From Dillenia suffruticosa (Eukaryota; Streptophyta; Magnoliopsida; Dilleniales; Dilleniaceae), in the NCBI GenBank assembly GCA_033439265.1, contig JAVTVX010000002.1:10080174-10144173 (forward strand): a stretch of 64,000 bases of DNA, read 5' to 3'. Under the pieces are notes generated by a model. It was not told where the DNA came from. It did not search any database and worked only from the letters and a program-made list of their open reading frames with translations. Position 1 is the first letter of the stretch; every line of letters begins with the position of its first letter. Both the position numbers and the translations under genes were made by a program. Of this stretch, positions 59,321-64,000 are shown in pieces.

Positions 59321-59640
59321 TGGCTTTCTATTTATATATGGGCTCTGCCCCCGGACTGGATTCAACTCCTTTTTTTATATTTTCTATTTATATACGAGTC
59401 TTGGCTCCTCAATGGGATTCAACTCCTCTTTTTCGATTTTCTGTTTATATATGAGCTCTAGCCCCCCAGATGGGATTCAACTCCCTTTTTTTTGGTTTTC
59501 TATTTATATACAGGTCTCAGCCCCTGATTGGAATTTAACTTCCTTTTTCTCGGTTTTCTATTTACATATATAGGCCCCGATGCCCGGATGGGAAACAACT
59601 TCCTTTCTCTTAGTATTTTGTTTGCATTGGATGAGATCTA
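59310..59640 (+). repeat. 57-bp tandem repeat array in the Tat-like element
   Basis: About five copies of a unit with TTTTCTATTTATATA, GGGTCT.GCCCC and GGATTCAACTCC. The last word falls near 59360, 59418, 59475 and 59532 (57-58 bp spacing). Confidence 0.78.
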
Positions 59641-59999
59641 ACTCCCTTTCTCTTGGTACCGCATCATACCAGTTGCACCATTTGGTTCAGTATATATTCT
59701 CTCAGCTCTGATGCCTAATATTCTCTGACAGATATAATGCCTTCAGGGACAGCTCGGCGCTCAAGTTATTTTATCTCAACACAATCTATTTTCTCATTCA
59801 TGAAATTTTCATATATTATGCAAGCTTCTTTTTTATTTCATATAAATTCACATACATCACACAAACGAAATACAACCGACATGGTAGCACCAACCTCTTG
59901 CACTCATCGAGAGGCTCGTCGTACTAACAAAGCATGGACTTTAGGTCAGTCTTTAGATCTTCTACCTATGTTTTTCATAACACAAGCACTCTATGGCAC

Positions 60000-60544
60000 T
60001 ACTCGTTCGAACACTCTCCCTTAAGCCTCCCGGTCTCCCGATCTCTCAGCTTCCCGACCTCCACACTTACCACACCACCTAGTCTCTCGGTTTCTTATCT
60101 CCCAACCTCTTAGCTCTTGATCTCTTGAGCTCCTAGTCTCTCAACCTCTCGATCACTATCTTACTCCTCTCTATATACCGTCTGGTCATCCTTTCTCAGT
60201 ATGCTTTACTCACTCGACCTTTTGACGTCTCGTTCTTCTGACCTGTCAGTCACTTCAACACCTTACCGAACACTCTCGGTTACTAAGGAAGTAATTCTCA
60301 TTACACAATGGATCTAAATTGAGATTCAATACCCTTCACAAAGCTCACAGAATGATCTCCCGACTATCTAACCTCTCGGCCAGTCCTCTACCTCTCTCGA
60401 TACTCTTGGCCTGACTATCATTTCTAAGTACACTCCGGTCTCCTGACCTCCCAGTCTCTCGAGCTCTCGATCTCTCGACTTCTGGATCTCCTAGCCTCTT
60501 AGTCTCTCAACCATCCAATCTCCCGACCTCTCTCTCACCTGACC
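60000..60544 (+). repeat. Short pyrimidine-rich CTCTCGACCT-type array (left part)
   Basis: Words such as CTCTCGACCTCCCG, CTCGGTC and CCTCTCAGTCTCTC recur irregularly. The same array continues on the right of the solo LTR (63039-63185), which shows that the LTR inserted into the middle of it. Confidence 0.65.
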
Positions 60545-62940
60545 TGTCACGCCCCAAACCGGGATCATGAATAACCACCCGTTGCCCCCTGAATGCCGGC
60601 TGTATTTTTACAGAAAATCGGACAGAACTTTCCCATAAATCGGAGGTTTCCCGTGTACAATTAAACCTGTATGATCAAAATCATCCTGTACAATACACAA
60701 ATGGCCATCCCGACCTCTCCAAAATAAATAAACACCACAGCCAACATTCAAAACAACGCAAGGCTATAAACAAACCTAGCCACAGACCTCTACTGTCATA
60801 CCCAACTAGAGTATGAGTAGCCGCTATACCGAGCGGACTTAAGTTTATATAATGTATAATACATTTCCCAAGTAATATTCAAATACGTATAATCGTCTCA
60901 ATGCAAATGAAATATGAGAGTTAAACTATACAGTCATCCCAAAATAAGTACATGGCCAACTACGGACCTCCATGTCAAGACCTCGCAGGGTCGAAACTAA
61001 ATTATAAGTAAATCTCACCGTCAGAACAACAAATCCGCACTAGAGCCTGTAACACCGCTCTATCACAATCAACCTGTCTGAGGAGGGAAAAGAGAGGGGT
61101 GAGTATCATGGGAAGATACTCAGTGAGTGAGGGGAATAATATCAAGTATAAATAGTGTGGGTGAACCATTGGAGTGTCAAATAACATCAATCGAAATAAA
61201 ATTTGTATTTCGCAGCAAAACATGATATGTCTAGCAATTTGAAATCATTTAAATCAGTCACACGATAACAAGCATGTATGCATCCATTTAAAATCAAGTA
61301 ATATCAGAGCGAGCCAAAAATGGTCCTGACAAAGGTCAACCGTGACCAAGGACAGGCGCATCGGGAGTTTTATTATGCATAGACTTTAAAACGCTCTCTA
61401 CCCCGACTTGGCCATGAGTTAGTTGGGGCCAACTCATCAACGTGTATAGGACCCCGCCCGGTGCTAGACGGTGACGTCACACACGTCCTCCCCCTACGTG
61501 GGTTCAACCAGCCGCGTTTATAGCCTTTAGAATAAATGATGTTTACGGATACCTCCTGCAGAAGCGTATCCGGGCAACCCATGCCTCTACAAACGTCCCT
61601 CGTAGCTACGAAATCATCATAGTATCACAAGGGCACAACGTCTCGGCACAACGTCCCAGGGCACAACGTCCCACAAGTAACATCACATCATCTCATAACT
61701 AGTGGGCATCCAACCCACATAGTTCATCAAAACATTTCAAATCTGCGTGCCAATACGTTTCATCGAATAATTTCAAACAGCATATCAATGCGACGGTAGA
61801 AAAGAAATTTTAAAATTTCAAGTAATGGCACAATTATTGTTTCATTTCAAACCATGGATGCATAGTCATCGTAATTATAATTCAAGACACTCCAATAATC
61901 ATAAAACGGATTTGAAATTCAATGTCATACGTCAGGTCAATGCATATCAAAAGCATGTTTTATCGAAAACACGACAGAAAACAAGTTTTATTATTTTATG
62001 CAAGAGATTAGAGTCCCACTCACATATTTAGGGAGGGTGGTCACTCCCTACTTTTCAACGACTCTCCAAAAGACAAACCTAATTAAATTATCAAATTTTT
62101 ATATCATATAAAACCCTAATAAGAGAAAATTTATTCACACTGTGAAGTGAGTGCGTTTCTCTCACTTAGAGTTCCTTGGGTTTCAGACCTAGCTGTCGTT
62201 CGCCCGTCGGATTGATCTAAAACCTGTAATATTTCCAAATTTCAATTATATTAGAAACAACTAAATTTCTAATACAAAACCCTAGAATTTCAACCAAATA
62301 TAGTCGTTACCTATAGTACAGAAGATGCAGGTAAGCTCTCGAAGGGGAAAGCCGGTCGCGGGCTCGCGGGCTCGCGGGCCGGTGGGCTGACTGTTAGCGG
62401 GCTGGCCCGCTGGTGGCTCACGGGCTCTCAGCCCGGCTTGCTGGCTGTAGCGGCTTCGTGGGTTGCAATGGGCCGCGGCTGGACTGGGCCTTGGGCCGCT
62501 GGTGGGCTGGCCCGCTCACGGGCTAGGGCTCGCGCTGGGTCGTGAGCTGGGTCGCGAGCTGGGTTGCGCGCTGGCACACGCTGGGTCGCGAGCTGGGTTG
62601 CACGCTGGCACGGGCTGGCTCGCCCGCTGGCACGGGCTGGCTCGCGCGCTGGCTCGTGCTGGGTCGCGTGCTGGCTTGCGCGCTGGCTCGCAGGAGATCG
62701 CGTTGGCTCGAGCAGGGGTAGTACGCTGGCCCGCGCTGGGTGTCGTGTTGCTCACGAGAGATCGCACGAGTGCGCACTGTACAGGAGGTGAGGCGCTGCT
62801 CACTGGCTGACCGCGCGCTCGTGTGAGGAGGGAGGAGGCGCTGCAGCGGCGGGGATCGCGGGAGAAAGGTGGAGCAGTGGGCTGCGTGCGGTGGCGGGAG
62901 AGAGGCCGCGGCGGAGAAGAGAAAGAGAAAAAGAGGGAAA

Positions 62941-62978
<38 letters not shown>

Positions 62979-63038
62979 AAATTAGGGCTTTAAGCCCTAA
63001 TTCAAAATTTTCTCTTTTTTTTTTTTTATGGTGTTACA
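60545..63038 (-). repeat. Solo LTR of the Tekay-like family
   Basis: It begins TGTCACGCCCCAAACCGGGA and ends GGTGTTACA, 2494 bp, and aligns end to end with the LTRs at 32984 and 40898 with moderate divergence. Perfect duplications TGACC (60540-60544, 63039-63043) flank it and no internal sequence is present, the signature of recombination between the two LTRs of a former full element. It keeps the palindrome (62982-63000), the (GA)n tract and a rearranged, shorter GC-rich minisatellite (about 62340-62780). Confidence 0.9.
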
Positions 63039-63313
63039 TGACCTTTCAGTCACTCGATCTCTCAGTTGCTCGACTTATTGGTCATCTAACCTCTCGATCA
63101 CTCAATCTCCAAGTCACTCGACCTTTTGGTTTCCCAACCTCCTTGTCTCTCGACATCTCGATCACCTGACCTCTTGGTCGCCCCATAAATTTCACAAACC
63201 CTATTATCAGTACCTTTTGTATTTAATGCTCCACTTTCGTGCCTTTTCTAATTTACCAATTCACTCTACTTCTAATACCATTTTTTCAAAATACCATTAA
63301 GAGTGGAGGTAAA
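63039..63313 (+). repeat. Short pyrimidine-rich array (right part) and polypurine tract
   Basis: Continues CACTCGATCTCTCAGTTGC-type repeats to about 63185, then AT-rich DNA and the purine tract AAGAGTGGAGGTAAA (63299-63313) immediately before the 3' LTR of the Tat-like element. Confidence 0.6.
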
Positions 63314-64000
63314 TGATGGTACCTAATTTAATAGTAGAAACTTTATTTATTCCCATAAGATTCCAATTCTCTTATAATCATCCAATAAGTAAGAAAATCT
63401 CTAACAAATTCGAATCTTCTTTAATCCCCTAGAATTCTAATTCTCTTAAACTCTCAAAAAGGAAAGAAATCTTTCTAAAATCCTAAACATTCCTTAATTT
63501 CAAAGGATTCTAAATTTTCTAAAAGTTTTTTACCACAGTCTCTGTTATTTCAGAAAATCTCATACGAAAGGAAAGTAAGGTTTCCTACAGCTCTTGGAAG
63601 GCTATATATTCAGGGCAACCCATCAAAATACATCTATATACCAACCACAAAGGAACTACACACATCAAAGAGGGAGGCAATTAATTCTCCAAAATGAAGG
63701 TAACTCAATTCCATACTATCAGAGTTATGGCTTTATGCCCAAATTATATACCATTAGAGATACAATTTCATACTCTATTCCATGTACTGGCAGAGATACA
63801 ACTTTATACTCAATTATATATATGTAATACGTTTATCATCTCTCTCCACATACATACAGCTCACATAGGGTCATATCCACGGCTCTCTACACACAATACA
63901 CATAGGGGCGAACTCTACGCATATAACACAAGGTCGTATCCAAGACTCTGCGGTCTTTCTATTATCACTTCATCTTGACCACGACTTAGTCGACGTACTG
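63314..64000 (+). repeat. 3' LTR of the Tat-like element, truncated by the window
   Basis: It begins TGATGGTACCTAATTTAA and aligns with 55998 onward through TCTCTAACAAATTCGAATCTT, GAAAGGAAAGTAAG and GGGGCGAACTCTAC. It stops at the window end before the LTR terminus, so the flanking duplication cannot be checked. Confidence 0.75.

Larger units (their letters stand above)
55998..64000 (+). mobile_element. Non-coding Tat-like LTR retrotransposon (LARD-type), right end beyond window
   Basis: Direct repeats at 55998-56977 and 63314-64000 (cut by the window end) start TGATTATACC / TGATGGTACC and align throughout. After the left repeat comes AATTGATACCATTTGTGGGA, a decayed form of the TTGGCGCCGTCTGTGGGA primer site typical of Tat-clade elements. 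Before the right repeat is a purine tract AAGAGTGGAGGTAAA. The interior (about 3.8 kb without the nested solo LTR) has no gag or pol that I can recognise and consists largely of tandem repeats. It must therefore be mobilised, if at all, by a related coding element. Confidence 0.75.

Overview
This looks like nuclear DNA of a flowering plant, most likely a dicot. It is AT-rich, its genes carry GT/AG introns, it has plant-only gene families (a BODYGUARD-like hydrolase, a MYC-type bHLH factor, a CRIB-RopGAP relic), and its repeats are typical plant transposons. I could not name the species. There are no prokaryotic features.

Two genes look intact. A four-exon alpha/beta-hydrolase of the BODYGUARD cuticle family lies at 2979-6205 (+, 485 aa). 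A single-exon MYC/bHLH14-like transcription factor lies at 45606-46988 (-, 460 aa). A third host gene, a CRIB-RopGAP, survives only as a dispersed broken pseudogene on the minus strand (about 50225-54030).

Most of the rest is nested mobile DNA, and insertion order can be read from target-site duplications. (1) 1-359 is the end of a CACTA element. (2) 10244-25054 is an Athila-like LTR element on the minus strand (duplication ATTAC) that has lost most of pol. A CACTA transposon (12835-21443, duplication ATG) sits inside it and itself carries a Tekay-related LTR ending at 21387. (3) Two small TRIM elements lie at 25325-25774 (-) and 28655-29118 (+). (4) 29143-44855 is a short-LTR chromovirus (Reina-like, +, duplication GAGTG) split in its integrase by a 10.5-kb Tekay-like chromovirus (32984-43497, -, duplication ATGAT). 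(5) From 55998 past the window end is a Tat-like element with no coding capacity and layered tandem repeats. It carries a solo LTR (60545-63038, duplication TGACC) of the same Tekay-like family. RTE-type LINE relics lie at 9160-10020 and 51055-51790.

The most notable observations are: a 193-nt intron-like segment between gag and protease of the Tekay-like element whose removal restores the frame; the mismatch between its near-identical LTRs and its many single-base frameshifts; a RopGAP pseudogene recoverable only by piecing short exons together; and the about 570-bp higher-order repeat built of 85-bp monomers in the Tat-like element. I saw no new enzymatic or defence system. Stretches not listed are AT-rich, with microsatellites and no supported gene.
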